Under the pieces are notes generated by a model. It ran no database searches, was not told the DNA's origin, and worked only from the letters and a program-made list of their open reading frames with translations. The translations under genes and the position numbers were made by a program. A stretch of DNA of 64,000 bases, from assembly GCF_008831545.1 (NCBI RefSeq), contig NZ_CP044523.1:1488001-1552000 (forward strand), in the 5' to 3' direction. Positions 18,543 to 27,380 of this stretch are shown piece after piece; position 1 is the first letter of the stretch, and the number at the start of each line of letters is the position of its first letter. Origin of the DNA: Halorussus halophilus. Its GTDB lineage: Archaea; Halobacteriota; Halobacteria; Halobacteriales; Haladaptataceae.

Positions 18543-19412
18543 TCACGACTCACTGCCGGCGTCGGAGGTCGAAGCCCTCGGTGGCGACTCTGAATCAGCG
18601 TTCGGGCTGAGAGACAGGAGCAACCGACCCAACAACGTCCCACTGACGAGCGTCAACGCTCCGAAGATGACGATTTGGGGCAACGGCACGGCACTCCCTG
18701 CACGAATCATGAAGTAAGCCATCGCCAGCACGGCCAATCCGAGCGTCGTGGCTTTCACGAGGAGGACGGCCGTGAAGACGTACCCCCACGCCCGGCGTCG
18801 CCAGAGCCAGTACGCAGAGAGTGCGAACGCCGGAAGGACGACACCGAGGTCGAGAGCGTAGATGACTGAGGTTGGCAGTCCCGCCTCGGCGACGCTGGGC
18901 GGCGTTGTCCCGTCGAAAATCGCCGGGAGGATTTCTGCCAGCCACAGGAGTGCGATCAACGCGACGAGCAGTCCTTGGAAGAGTACGTACGACCGTACCG
19001 GGAGGTCACCGAGTGACCGTTTCAACGCGACCGCGTCGAGTCGGACCAGTCCACCGACGAACGTGACCAACGTCAACCAGAGGAGTGTGGTGTAGACCAG
19101 GTACAGTTCGTTGAACGCGGTCATGAACGAGTAAGAGGCGTACGTGTAGAGGAGATAGCCGAGTACGCCGAGCCACACGACGTATCCTCGGAGCGACCCG
19201 CGAGTGGCGAAGTACAGTGACGCGGCTAGCATCGGGAGCGCGACGAGTAGCGTCAGTAGGTCCTGCCCGTACACCTGCGGGAGGAGTGCTGGGGCGTCGC
19301 GGTAGAACTCGGGGACGAACAGGCCGACACCAGTCGCCAGCGCCGCGAGCGCGAGAATCGCCAGCGACGAAAACACGTACGGACGGGGCACGGAAACGCG
19401 GGAGGAGGTCAT
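18543..19412 (-). CDS. Polytopic membrane protein, about eight TM segments
   Basis: Function not recognised. The chosen ATG (19410-19412) gives MTSSRVSVPRPYVFSS, a short polar head leading into the first TM segment; the 33 extra codons upstream in the frame are not membrane-protein-like. 289 residues with about eight evenly spread hydrophobic segments and a charged C-terminal tail. Haloarchaeal paralogues of unknown role with this layout are common. Convergent with the carbonic anhydrase gene. Confidence 0.7.
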   Translation of the reverse strand: MTSSRVSVPRPYVFSSLAILALAALATGVGLFVPEFYRDAPALLPQVYGQDLLTLLVALPMLAASLYFATRGSLRGYVVWLGVLGYLLYTYASYSFMTAFNELYLVYTTLLWLTLVTFVGGLVRLDAVALKRSLGDLPVRSYVLFQGLLVALIALLWLAEILPAIFDGTTPPSVAEAGLPTSVIYALDLGVVLPAFALSAYWLWRRRAWGYVFTAVLLVKATTLGLAVLAMAYFMIRAGSAVPLPQIVIFGALTLVSGTLLGRLLLSLSPNADSESPPRASTSDAGSES

Positions 19413-19871
19413 ACTCCGACTCCCCGCGCCGTCTCCGTTCGTTGGCCAACTGCGATTGCCCTCGACCCCGACAGGACGAAGGTCGCTGTGCGTCGGATTT
19501 CTCGGACGCAAATTGAACGAATCACTATAGGCATCTCGGAGAGAACGACGTCTTTGTAGAGGATAATGGTAGTTGTCGGTTCTCTGGTCGTGGGAACCGG
19601 TCGCCTCCCAGTAGTGTGGGTAGGCACCGACGCCGACCTTTATCGGTCAGAATAGACGACTCCCGGACTCGACAAAGTTAGTCCGACCCTCGCAGTTTCC
19701 GGTTCTCGCCGACAGAGAATCAGCACAATGGCTTTCCGCACAGCTGTTGGATGACGTTTCAGACAGATTACCACAGCCACTGAACGAAGTCGCGTCCAGT
19801 CGTGGATAGACCGCCACCGCCTCGCAAGTTTTCTCCTCGTCACCTACGCGTTCACGTGGAGTATTCAGGCA

Positions 19872-20726
19872 GTGTTGGCGTACTCGAACATGCAAGCCTC
19901 GTGGACGCTGTCGATACTCGTAGGCTTCAGTGCCTTCGGACCGCCGGTCGGTGCCGCAGTCGTGGTTTGGGCGACCGGTGGCGACCTGCGAGCGTGGCTC
20001 TCGCAGGTGTTTCGCTGGCGAATCGGACTGCGGTGGTGGGCAATCGCTATTCTGCTTCCGTTGGCCGTTCTTGCGGTCGGAAGCGGACTCTACGTACTCG
20101 GAGGTGGTCCTACCGACTTCGAGTCGATACCGTTCGTCGGCATCTACCTCTTCGCGATGATATGGGGCGTCCTCTGGGGCGGTGGTCAAGAAGAACTCGG
20201 TTGGCGAGGGTTCATGCTTCCGGTGTTGCAGGAACGGTACAGTGCCCTCACAGCTAGCCTCTTCGTCGGAGTCGCGTGGGCAGGGTGGCACCTCCCGCTG
20301 TTCCTCAACGCGAACACCACGCACGCCGGGTGGTCTCTCTCACAGCAACTCATTTGGGTCGGGACGATACTCGCCGGGTCTATTCTGTGGACGTGGATGT
20401 ACAACAACACTGGCGGGAGCGTCCTCGCAGTCGCCGTCTTCCACGCCGGAATCAACGCGATGGGAATCTTCCACCCTGCAGACGAGGCTGCTCTCGCTCC
20501 GGGAGGCGTTCCGGACCCGTGGCTGAACTTACTCGCAGAGGGCACGACGGGCGTCGTCCTCGTCGGCATCGCAGTCGGAATCGTCCTCGTGTACGGTGGC
20601 GCTGACCTCTCGAACTCCCGGCGTCCCGGCACCGAACGCATCGGGTTGAAACCGTCCTCAGATTCGTCTGACACAGCGCGTAGCTACGGCGAGGATAGCC
20701 GTCACGAAGCGGGTGACTCCCGGTAG
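19872..20726 (+). CDS. CPBP family intramembrane metalloprotease, start uncertain
   Basis: A membrane protein of the CAAX-protease/bacteriocin-processing (CPBP/Abi) family. The three catalytic motifs are intact: EELGWRGFMLP (motif 1), WHLPLFLN (motif 2) and FHAGINAMG (motif 3). The first usable start in frame is the GTG at 19872, but the same frame is open back to 19755 and reads RHRLASFLLVTYAFTWSIQ, the expected first TM segment of the family, with no ATG, GTG or TTG in it. An ATG at 19751 lies in another frame, so a frameshift near 19755-19800 or a rare start codon is likely. The extended length would be about 310 residues. Confidence 0.8.
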   Translation: MLAYSNMQASWTLSILVGFSAFGPPVGAAVVVWATGGDLRAWLSQVFRWRIGLRWWAIAILLPLAVLAVGSGLYVLGGGPTDFESIPFVGIYLFAMIWGVLWGGGQEELGWRGFMLPVLQERYSALTASLFVGVAWAGWHLPLFLNANTTHAGWSLSQQLIWVGTILAGSILWTWMYNNTGGSVLAVAVFHAGINAMGIFHPADEAALAPGGVPDPWLNLLAEGTTGVVLVGIAVGIVLVYGGADLSNSRRPGTERIGLKPSSDSSDTARSYGEDSRHEAGDSR

Positions 20727-20789
20727 CGAGGACCCGAAGTAGCGCGTTTCACAATCACACAGTACGGGTTTCAGATTCGAACTGCAGAC

Positions 20790-22133
20790 TTACACCTTCT
20801 CCACTTCCATGGAAAGTGGCTCTGCCGGTTGCAGTGTCAACGCCGCCGAGAACGACAGCTCCGGTAGTTGGAAATCGAATTCGAATCGCTGGAGAAGCGT
20901 CGCCACCACGAGTTTCGTCTCCATCAACCCGTAACGCATCCCGATGCAGTGGCGCTTGCCGCCACCGAACGGGAAGTACGCGTACTCGGGAAGCGACTCC
21001 TCGAACTCGTCGCTCCAGCGGTCCGGCCGGAACTCCTCCGGTGCGTCGAACCACCGTTCGTCGCGGTGGACGACCCATTGTGGAATCGTCAGTATCGCTC
21101 CCTTCGGAACGTCGTAGCCGTCGATTTCCACCTGTTGATTCGGCTCGCGGAACAGCGTGTACGCCGGTGGATAGAGGCGCATCGCTTCCTTGACTGCCGC
21201 GTCGAGCCGTGAGAGCGCTGGAAGGTCGGGTACCGTCGGGTCCTCGTCGCCCAGCACTGCGTCGAGTTCCTCCCTGACTTTCTCCTCGGCCGCTGGATGT
21301 CGAGACAGTGCGATGAGCGTGTACGTCATCGCCAGCGCCGCCGTGTCGTGGCCGCCCAGAATGACGGTCGCAATCTCGTCCCGCAGCGTCTCGTCAGTCA
21401 GGTCGGTCTCCGGGTCGTCGGACGCCGCGAGCAGCACCGACAGAAGGTCCTCCTGCGAATCCTCTTCCTCCGCCTCTCGCATCTCCGCTCGGCGCGAGTC
21501 GATGACGTCGTAGATGACCGTATCGAGGTTCTTCAGTGCGCTCCGGTAGCGACGATTTCGCGGCGTAGGTATCCACGGCGGGAGGTACGTCGAGACGTGC
21601 GAGAGGTTGAACCGTTCGCTGATGGTTCGGGCGGTGTCTGCGAACTGCCCGTCGGCGTCCTCGATGTCGAACCCGAACAGTGTCCTCGCCATGATGGCGA
21701 GCGTGAGGTTCTGGAGTTCGTCGTTCAGAACGACGGTGTCACCGGAACCCCAGTCCTCGGTGCGCGCACGGGTCTCTTCGACCATCGTCGTCGCGTACTG
21801 CTGGAGTCGCTCCCGGAAGAAAGAGGGCTGGAGTCGGTCGCGTTGCTCGCGCCACGCTTCGCCCTCGCTCAACAGCAGGCCATCGCCGACGATGTCGCCC
21901 AACTGGTCGCGCTGGAACGACCCCTTGCCGTAGTACTCTTGGTCGGTGACCAGCACGCGCTCGATTTGGTCTGGGTGCGCGACCATCACGAACGTCTGAC
22001 CCGCGATGTCGGCGGCGACCACGTCCCCGTACTCGCTCGCCCACCGTTCGTAGGTCGAGAACGGGTCTCGCACGAACGAGACCGTGCTACCGACGAGGGG
22101 AAGTCCGCTCGGGCCGGGTGGCAACTCGCTCAT
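20790..22133 (-). CDS. Cytochrome P450 monooxygenase
   Basis: A 447-residue soluble P450. It starts MSELPPGPSGLPLVGS, the proline-rich hinge typical of the family with no TM anchor. I-helix oxygen-activation motif GGHDTAA, ExxR in AAVKEAMRLYPP, PERF-like FRPDRWSD, and the heme-binding loop FPFGGGKRHCIG with Cys396 as iron ligand. Haloarchaeal CYP174-like enzymes have this form. Substrate is unknown; no ferredoxin or reductase gene is adjacent. Confidence 0.93.
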   Translation of the reverse strand: MSELPPGPSGLPLVGSTVSFVRDPFSTYERWASEYGDVVAADIAGQTFVMVAHPDQIERVLVTDQEYYGKGSFQRDQLGDIVGDGLLLSEGEAWREQRDRLQPSFFRERLQQYATTMVEETRARTEDWGSGDTVVLNDELQNLTLAIMARTLFGFDIEDADGQFADTARTISERFNLSHVSTYLPPWIPTPRNRRYRSALKNLDTVIYDVIDSRRAEMREAEEEDSQEDLLSVLLAASDDPETDLTDETLRDEIATVILGGHDTAALAMTYTLIALSRHPAAEEKVREELDAVLGDEDPTVPDLPALSRLDAAVKEAMRLYPPAYTLFREPNQQVEIDGYDVPKGAILTIPQWVVHRDERWFDAPEEFRPDRWSDEFEESLPEYAYFPFGGGKRHCIGMRYGLMETKLVVATLLQRFEFDFQLPELSFSAALTLQPAEPLSMEVEKV

Positions 22134-22306
22134 CGTCTAATTGTAGTTTGAACTACCAGATGAAGTTGGTGGCAACTGAGTGAGGAGACAGTGTTCGGTG
22201 AAGCGTATGACTACCGCAACTGACTATGCGGCACTACCCTGCTCTGGAGGCGATGGCCGAAACACGTGTTCAGGAGTTACGGACCGAAGACGGAGCTTGA
22301 GCGGCT

Positions 22307-22573
22307 CTATTTCGGAGACCTGCCCGTCTTCTCGTTGGCAAAGGCCGTCGGTGACACTGCGTCGTCAGTGTCGTCCGCGTCGGACCCCTGCGACAGTACC
22401 GCGACTGGCGCCTCGTCTTGGTGTGGCTGTTCCTGTTCGTTGTCGGCTCCTAGTGTGCTCACATCTGCCTCAAGGACGGCCACAGTCAGTCGGATGACTA
22501 CCCATGGGACGACGACGAGAAGGCTCACAATCGCGGCCCAAGCGAGCAACAGGAGCAACAGTTCGACTGGCAT
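22307..22573 (-). CDS. Small single-pass membrane protein, 88 residues
   Basis: Function not recognised. One long hydrophobic segment (about residues 3-32, LLLLLLAWAAIVSLLVVVPW) is followed by an acidic tail rich in Asp, Glu and Gln. Membrane hydrophobicity plus an acidic tail supports coding, but the gene is short and its neighbourhood (22134-22306 and 22574-22867) holds nothing else. Confidence 0.5.
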   Translation of the reverse strand: MPVELLLLLLAWAAIVSLLVVVPWVVIRLTVAVLEADVSTLGADNEQEQPHQDEAPVAVLSQGSDADDTDDAVSPTAFANEKTGRSPK

Positions 22574-22867
22574 GCTGTCGGCTCTCTGGTGGTGATGAAC
22601 TTCTGCTGTCCGTGCGCTCAGATGGTTGCGTAGCTGAGCAGGAATGTGATTGTCTCGAACGTTACGTCGAGGAACATCGGTGGTATGTGCATTGAACTCA
22701 CCCCTGGATTCGACGACGTCCCCCGCGCCGATAAGTGTTATCTGAAAAACATTTAAGCCAGCTACGTGTCTGGACTTCGATTCAGCTAGACTCGTGTCTC
22801 AACCACGTTACAGCTAGAAAACCGAGGTTTGGGAGGGTATACGTACTTGTTTATCGTAGCTCCACGT

Positions 22868-23860
22868 ATGACTGAGACGGGGGAACGAGGCGACCACACC
22901 GACTCACCGCTGGAGGCGGCTGCTGGCGACGATGGGTCCCGCGCGGCTGAGGCGTTCGCCATCTTGGGGAACGAGACGAGGCTGGCGATCTTGCTGGCTC
23001 TCTGGGACGCGTACGACCCGTTCGCAATCGAAAACGCCGTTTCGTTCACCGAGCTACGCGACCAGGTTAACATCCCGCAGGGTGGCCAGTTCAGCTATCA
23101 CCTCAACCAGTTGGTCGGGCACTTCATCCGCAAAACCGACGCGGGGTACGAACTCCGGCGCGCCGGACTCCATCTCGTACAGACCGTCATCGCAGGCACG
23201 GGCATCCAAGACCCAGTTCTCGACCCGACCGAAATCGATCAGGACTGTTACCTCTGTGGCGCCCCCACCATAGTCACCTACAGGGACGAGATGCTCTTCT
23301 GGGCTTGCACCGAATGTGATGGCAAAAAAGGCCTCGCTGATGGACCCAAGGGACTGCTCGCGGCGGGGGAGTTCGACCCGGCTGGCTTTGCCGGCCGGAG
23401 TCCGAAAGAGATGCTCAATGCAGCCTGGACTGGTGGATTGTTGAACTTCGGGCTCGGCGGGGTGTGTGACGCGTGTTGGGGCCCGATGGACGGCTGGCTG
23501 CATCTCTGTGACGACCACGCCTCGGAGGGTCTGTGTCCCAGTTGCGGATTCCAGGAGTCCGTCGTCGCTCGCTTTCGCTGTTCCGTCTGCAAACGTCACC
23601 ACCAGATGGTGCCGTGGTGGCTCGTCATCGACCATCCCGCGGTGGTCGCCTTCTATTACGACCACGGTGTCCCCCTCCAGTACGAGGATGGCATCCATTT
23701 CCAACCACGTATCGAGTTACATCTCCAGGCTCACCATTCTCAAGAACTCATCTCGACGGACCCTCCTCTGGTTCGCGTAAGGATTCAGTACGAGGGCGAC
23801 GAACTCCGACTCACGCTCGACGAGGAGTTGAACGTCATCGACGTGAGTGAGAGGACTTGA
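22868..23860 (+). CDS. ArsR-like winged-helix regulator with zinc-ribbon domains (DUF7347/DUF7351-like)
   Basis: Residues about 25-115 form a winged helix (AFAILGNETRLAILLALWDAY ... FTELRDQVNIPQGGQFSYHLNQL), similar to haloarchaeal DUF7347. The rest has four Cys pairs: CYLCGAP with CTEC, CDACWG, CPSCGF and CSVCKR, suggesting two zinc ribbons, then a beta-rich C-terminus. Probably a transcription regulator. Start at the ATG of MTETGERG; a TATA-like GTTTATC about 22 bases upstream supports it over the 13-codon longer version. Confidence 0.82.
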   Translation: MTETGERGDHTDSPLEAAAGDDGSRAAEAFAILGNETRLAILLALWDAYDPFAIENAVSFTELRDQVNIPQGGQFSYHLNQLVGHFIRKTDAGYELRRAGLHLVQTVIAGTGIQDPVLDPTEIDQDCYLCGAPTIVTYRDEMLFWACTECDGKKGLADGPKGLLAAGEFDPAGFAGRSPKEMLNAAWTGGLLNFGLGGVCDACWGPMDGWLHLCDDHASEGLCPSCGFQESVVARFRCSVCKRHHQMVPWWLVIDHPAVVAFYYDHGVPLQYEDGIHFQPRIELHLQAHHSQELISTDPPLVRVRIQYEGDELRLTLDEELNVIDVSERT

Positions 23861-23877
23861 GCCACAGCCGAATTCGG

Positions 23878-24183
23878 CTATCTGCTTTCGCGCTGCTCAA
23901 CCTTGTTCAGTTCGATGAGCAACCGGAAAATCGCTTTCACCAGATTCGCGTCCACGTCGAATCGCTCGGCGTTCTCGCCCGCGCGGTCCATCACGCGCTG
24001 CTCTTGGCCCTCGTCGGTCGTGGGCATGTCCTTCTCTTCTTTGACCCGCGCCACCGTCTCGGCGACGTAGGTCCGTCTGGCGATTAGTTCGACCATCTCG
24101 CGGTCGATGCTCTCTATCTCTTCGCGGAGTTCCGCGAGGCTCATCTCGTCCGGCCGCCGTCGTTTCGTGTCGTCGTCTGCCAT
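23878..24183 (-). CDS. Chorismate mutase (AroQ type)
   Basis: Rearranges chorismate to prephenate, feeding tyrA at 4930. The 101-residue all-helical AroQ domain reads MSLAELREEIESIDREMVELIARRTYVAETVARVKEEK, giving the catalytic Arg/Lys pattern of the family, with a third helix at the C-terminus. It starts at the ATG at 24181-24183 and overlaps the end of the shikimate kinase gene by 43 bases, so the two are translationally coupled. Confidence 0.93.
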   Translation of the reverse strand: MADDDTKRRRPDEMSLAELREEIESIDREMVELIARRTYVAETVARVKEEKDMPTTDEGQEQRVMDRAGENAERFDVDANLVKAIFRLLIELNKVEQRESR

Positions 24184-25007
24184 GTAGTACCCTCTCGTTC
24201 GTTCCATCGGCTCCGCACGTCTCGTAACCTGTCCTCCTCGCCGACCGCGACGAAACTGGGGCCGGTGCCCGACAGCGAGACCCCCGCTACGTCGGGGAGT
24301 GCTTCGACCATCGGGTCGGCCGAGAAGCCTAACGCGGCGCAGAACGCGAAGCCGTTGACAGTCATCGCGTCGGCGTAGCGCCTGTCGAGCGCGAGGTCCG
24401 CGACCAGTTCCGCGACCGGTGCGATTCGCTCGCAGCGACTCGCGTCGGCGTCCGCGCTGTAGGCGCGCTCGGGCGGCGTCCAGACCAGCACATCCCACGA
24501 AATCTCCTCTCGGGCGAGCAGTTCGTCGGTGCGGTTGTCCGTGACCGTGACGCCGCCGAGCATGCTGGCGCTGGCGTCGTCGAACGCCCCAGTGACTGTC
24601 ACGCCCACGTCGCGAGCGGCGCGAACGCCGAGTCGGCACGCGTCTTCGCGCGAGACATCTCCTGTGACTCCAAGCGCGTCGAGTGTGGCCAGCACCGTCG
24701 CGTTCGCCGCCGCGCTGGAACTTTTGAGTCCCGCGGCCATCGGGACCTCGCTCTCGGTTCGGACGTGGCCACCGAACTGCTCGTTCACAGCGGTCTCGCC
24801 GTACTCAGCGACTGCGAGTTCGACGCACCGCTCGACGAGGCGCGTGTCGGCGTCCGGGTCCTCGGCGACTTCACCGGAGACGGTTCCAGAGTCGTCCAGC
24901 GTCACCTCGGCAGTCGTCTCGGCGTCGATGGCGAACGCCGAGCCTTTGCCGCAGGCTAGGGCGTTCAGTACCGTGCCCGCCGCGAGTGCCGATGCCCGGC
25001 CGTCCAT
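24141..25007 (-). CDS. aroK: Shikimate kinase, archaeal GHMP type
   Basis: Phosphorylates shikimate at O3, upstream of AroA. Archaea use a GHMP-family kinase here, unrelated to bacterial AroK. The GHMP ATP-binding motif is VPMAAGLKSSSAAANA (about residues 89-104) and the C-terminal GHMP motif is SLSGTGPSFVAVG. 288 residues, starting MDGRASALAAGTVLNALACGKGSAFAID. It overlaps the chorismate mutase gene downstream. Confidence 0.93.
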   Translation of the reverse strand: MDGRASALAAGTVLNALACGKGSAFAIDAETTAEVTLDDSGTVSGEVAEDPDADTRLVERCVELAVAEYGETAVNEQFGGHVRTESEVPMAAGLKSSSAAANATVLATLDALGVTGDVSREDACRLGVRAARDVGVTVTGAFDDASASMLGGVTVTDNRTDELLAREEISWDVLVWTPPERAYSADADASRCERIAPVAELVADLALDRRYADAMTVNGFAFCAALGFSADPMVEALPDVAGVSLSGTGPSFVAVGEEDRLRDVRSRWNEREGTTWQTTTRNDGGRTR

Positions 25008-25088
25008 GCAGGTGACTCTCTCGCGGCACGTATTGACGCTGGCGGTCGGTGCAAATGGCGGCGGTTTTGGTGGGGTCTCTTTCAGTGG

Positions 25089-25715
25089 TTACGTCTCGTC
25101 GGCATCTCCAAGTTGCCTGAGTTTTGGAAGGAATACGACCACTCCGCCGACTAGCGGTGCGATCATCACGGCGTCCATCCAGAGGCTCTCACCGAAGGGG
25201 AACCGAAACAGTGGGCTTCCGACCAGCAGTCCCACCGCGAGTAGCGAGAGGGCGACCGCAGGCCACGACGACTCCCGATGTTCGTACGTTCGGTGGCCGA
25301 CGACGGCGAGCGTGAGACCGAAGAGTGCGAGGAGACCCTCGTAGAACCAATAGGTGAACGGGAACCCACCGCCTGCGTAGGTGCTGAATCGGTAGTAGTT
25401 ACCCTGGTACTGGACGTAGTACAGACCCTTCCCGAGGTTGGAGTAGTCGCTGTAGAAGAACTCCTCTGGTACGTTGCTTTCGTAGTAGACGACGTAGTGA
25501 CCCTCGTCGTCTTCGACGGCCTTGCGGAACGCGGTTTTTCCGTCCGGCGAGAAGTTCTGGTAGGCGAGTACGTCGGCTTCTTCGGGAACGCTGTCGGCAG
25601 TGACCTCCTCAGTCGAGTGATAATATTGGTCGTGCCAGAACGACAGATAGAGCGGGTTGGAAACCACGACGACCCCGATGAGGAGTGCAGCTACTCCGAC
25701 GACTCGGCGGTACAT
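25089..25715 (-). CDS. Membrane protein with a periplasm-side domain between TM segments
   Basis: Function not recognised. 208 residues: one N-terminal TM segment (about residues 5-25), a Tyr-rich extracytoplasmic region of about 100 residues (YVVYYESNVPEEFFYSDYSN), then three TM segments towards the C-terminus. Layout matches several haloarchaeal DUF families of unknown role. Confidence 0.7.
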   Translation of the reverse strand: MYRRVVGVAALLIGVVVVSNPLYLSFWHDQYYHSTEEVTADSVPEEADVLAYQNFSPDGKTAFRKAVEDDEGHYVVYYESNVPEEFFYSDYSNLGKGLYYVQYQGNYYRFSTYAGGGFPFTYWFYEGLLALFGLTLAVVGHRTYEHRESSWPAVALSLLAVGLLVGSPLFRFPFGESLWMDAVMIAPLVGGVVVFLPKLRQLGDADET

Positions 25716-25833
25716 GTCAGAAGGGATACTGCCGTTCGGTAAGTGTCTTGTCCCCGAGCGGAGCGAAGGAAACTGAGTTTCAGGCGAGGGCTGGAGCGCG
25801 TCGCTTTTGTCGCCAGCGAGTCAACGGTCGGGT

Positions 25834-26268
25834 ATGAGCGCGCGCAACGACGTCGCCCCCGACACCCTCGGCGTGGAGTTGACCGAGGACGGCATCGTCG
25901 TCCAGTACAACGACGACCGAGAGACGTTCTACCACGGCGTCCCGAAGAAAGTCGAAGACACCCTGCGAACAGGTCCCGGCAAACTCGTCCAGATTCTCGT
26001 CACGGACCCGACGGAGACGGAGGGCGTCCTGATGTACGTCAACGACCGCAACACCCACGACAGCATCTTAGAGCAGAGCGGCGTCGGCCGACTGATGCTC
26101 GAACCGGACGAGGAAGAAGAGATGTTCCCCGGCGTCACGGTGCGCGCGGACGGGTACGCCATCGAAGTCGAGGCGGACCCTGAAGTCGCCCGCGGGCGCG
26201 TGTTCGTCTTCGAAGAGGACGAACTCGGGGAAGCGTCCTACGAGATAGTGAACGAAGCGGACGACTGA
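25834..26268 (+). CDS. DUF5796-like conserved haloarchaeal protein
   Basis: 144 acidic residues starting MSARNDVAPDTLGVELTEDG. Beta-rich, no Cys, no TM segment. By recall it matches the haloarchaeal DUF5796 family, whose function is unknown. The next gene (26282) starts 13 bases after the stop, so the two are probably co-transcribed. Confidence 0.75.
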   Translation: MSARNDVAPDTLGVELTEDGIVVQYNDDRETFYHGVPKKVEDTLRTGPGKLVQILVTDPTETEGVLMYVNDRNTHDSILEQSGVGRLMLEPDEEEEMFPGVTVRADGYAIEVEADPEVARGRVFVFEEDELGEASYEIVNEADD

Positions 26269-26281
26269 ACGAGACCAAATC

Positions 26282-26530
26282 GTGAGCTTACCGAAACAGT
26301 GGAAGCCGTTGAAGCGCAAAACCATCGGGAGCGCGCCCGAACGCTACGGCGTCTACGAGTTGGGCGACGAAGACGGCGAGATTTTGGAGGTCGGCTGGGG
26401 CGTCCTGCGCGACGAGTTGAAAGACGCGCTGGCGTACGGTCGCGGCGAGCAGGTTCGCTGGGAGACCTGCCAGACGAAATCGCAGGCGGAGGAGTTAGCG
26501 ACAGAACACCGAGAGCGCGCGGGGTTGTAG
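26282..26530 (+). CDS. Small conserved protein with a GIY-YIG-like sequence pattern
   Basis: 82 residues from a GTG (MSLPKQWKPLKRKTIG). The segment ERYGVYELGDEDGEILEVGW ... LRDELKDALAYG resembles the start of GIY-YIG domains (G-V-Y-x-L ... I-x-V-G ... L-x-x-R-L), but the second Tyr and the catalytic Arg/Glu are not evident, so a nuclease activity is doubtful. Haloarchaeal DUF7508-like by recall. Downstream of the DUF5796-like gene. Confidence 0.65.
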   Translation: MSLPKQWKPLKRKTIGSAPERYGVYELGDEDGEILEVGWGVLRDELKDALAYGRGEQVRWETCQTKSQAEELATEHRERAGL

Positions 26531-26562
26531 AGTTTTGTACTTGCGTGCCGATTTTCGTCCCA

Positions 26563-26994
26563 ATGAGTCACTCGCTCGTCGGCGAGGATAGTCTCTCGGA
26601 CCGACTGTTCTGGTCGTCGCACGCCAACCCGTGGAGCGTCTGGACGCTCGTGGTCGCGTATCCGACGCTCGTAATCGCGCTGTATCGACGACAGCGGTCG
26701 CTCCTGTTCGGGACGCTCGCCTTCGTGGCGCTGAACCCGCTCGTGTTTGGAGAACCGGCAGACGACTCGGCGTGGGCGACCAGAGTAGTGCTTGGGGAGA
26801 AAGTGTGGCTCGACGCGGGTATCCGCTCGTCGCCGCTGGACGCGCTGTTCGTGGCGCTTACCGCGCCGGTACATCTGGGGACGATTCGCTCGGCGATTCG
26901 GCGTCGGCCCGTTCGGACGACGGTCGGGACGGTGGTCTCGCTACTGTGTATGTTGCTGTTCTTCCATCGGATGGTCGAACTGTACGAGAGGTAA
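26563..26994 (+). CDS. DUF6653-like membrane protein
   Basis: 143 residues from an ATG at 26563 (MSHSLVGEDSLSDRLFWSSHANPW). Four hydrophobic segments, with a conserved-looking HANPWSVWT before the first. By recall it belongs to the haloarchaeal DUF6653 family; function unknown. The frame is open 88 codons further upstream, but that part is Arg/Gly-rich and antisense-like. Confidence 0.72.
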   Translation: MSHSLVGEDSLSDRLFWSSHANPWSVWTLVVAYPTLVIALYRRQRSLLFGTLAFVALNPLVFGEPADDSAWATRVVLGEKVWLDAGIRSSPLDALFVALTAPVHLGTIRSAIRRRPVRTTVGTVVSLLCMLLFFHRMVELYER

Positions 26995-27036
26995 TGTGAA
27001 TCGTCTGTCGAGCGAGACGAGTTCTACTCGGCGTCG

Positions 27037-27171
27037 TTACTGGATGTACGAAGGGTCCTCGTGGTCGCAGTTCTGTTCGTGCTGTTCGGCGTCCTCTTGG
27101 CTGTCGAACATCATGCCACACCCCTCGCATCGATACCACGTCATGTCGTCGCGCTCAGTTTTGACGACCAT
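27037..27171 (-). CDS. Small C2H2-like zinc finger protein (DUF7128-like), 44 residues
   Basis: MVVKTERDDMTWYRCEGCGMMFDSQEDAEQHEQNCDHEDPSYIQ-type product: a CxxC pair, then His and Cys/His spaced as in a zinc finger (CEGCGMMF ... HEQNC). Short single-finger proteins like this are widespread in haloarchaea. The ATG at 27169-27171 is chosen because the upstream part of the frame runs through the hairpin region at 27212-27278. Confidence 0.72.
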   Translation of the reverse strand: MVVKTERDDMTWYRCEGCGMMFDSQEDAEQHEQNCDHEDPSYIQ

Positions 27172-27211
27172 GCTAGAAGATACACGGTCGCCCGACAAAT
27201 CCTTTGCTCCA

Positions 27212-27278
27212 CCACCTTTTTTCGAGTCGGGTGCCGTCGCGCCGTAGGCGCTCGGCACCACTCCTCGAAAAAATGTGG
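27212..27278. repeat. 67-base near-perfect inverted repeat (long hairpin)
   Basis: Left arm 27212-27243 pairs with right arm 27247-27278 around a GTA loop. Stems are GCGCC/GGCGC, GGTGCCG/CGGCACC and CGAG with a six-base T/A tract, plus CCAC/GTGG at the ends, with only small bulges and one mismatch. It lies in the gap between two divergent genes, 41 bases before the zinc finger start codon. Confidence 0.85.
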
Positions 27279-27280
27279 AT

Positions 27281-27380
27281 CAAAAAAGGGACGCGAAGAA
27301 TTCTGGCCGACCAGGGGCCAGAATTCTCGCGTCTTCTGCATGCTGTTGCGACTCCCGCACCGCAACCGCGCGCGCCGGGT
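27281..27380 (-). ncRNA. Candidate small structured RNA with own promoter and intrinsic-type terminator
   Basis: On the minus strand a TATA-like GATAAATAAG (27401-27410) would place a transcript start near 27380. The next 100 bases contain a GTTGCG/CGCAAC stem and then a strong hairpin (27290-27333: GACGCG plus AGAATTCTGGCC pairing with GGCCAGAATTCT plus CGCGTC, one bulged A) followed at once by a run of six T (27282-27287). That is the form of an intrinsic terminator. No protein reading fits. The alternative is a long 5' leader of the zinc finger gene. Candidate only. Confidence 0.4.

Noticed and set aside
27212-27333. H/ACA guide RNA made of the two hairpins
   Set aside because: Two hairpins with an A-rich linker fit superficially, but no ACA box follows the second stem and the stems lack an internal guide pocket.
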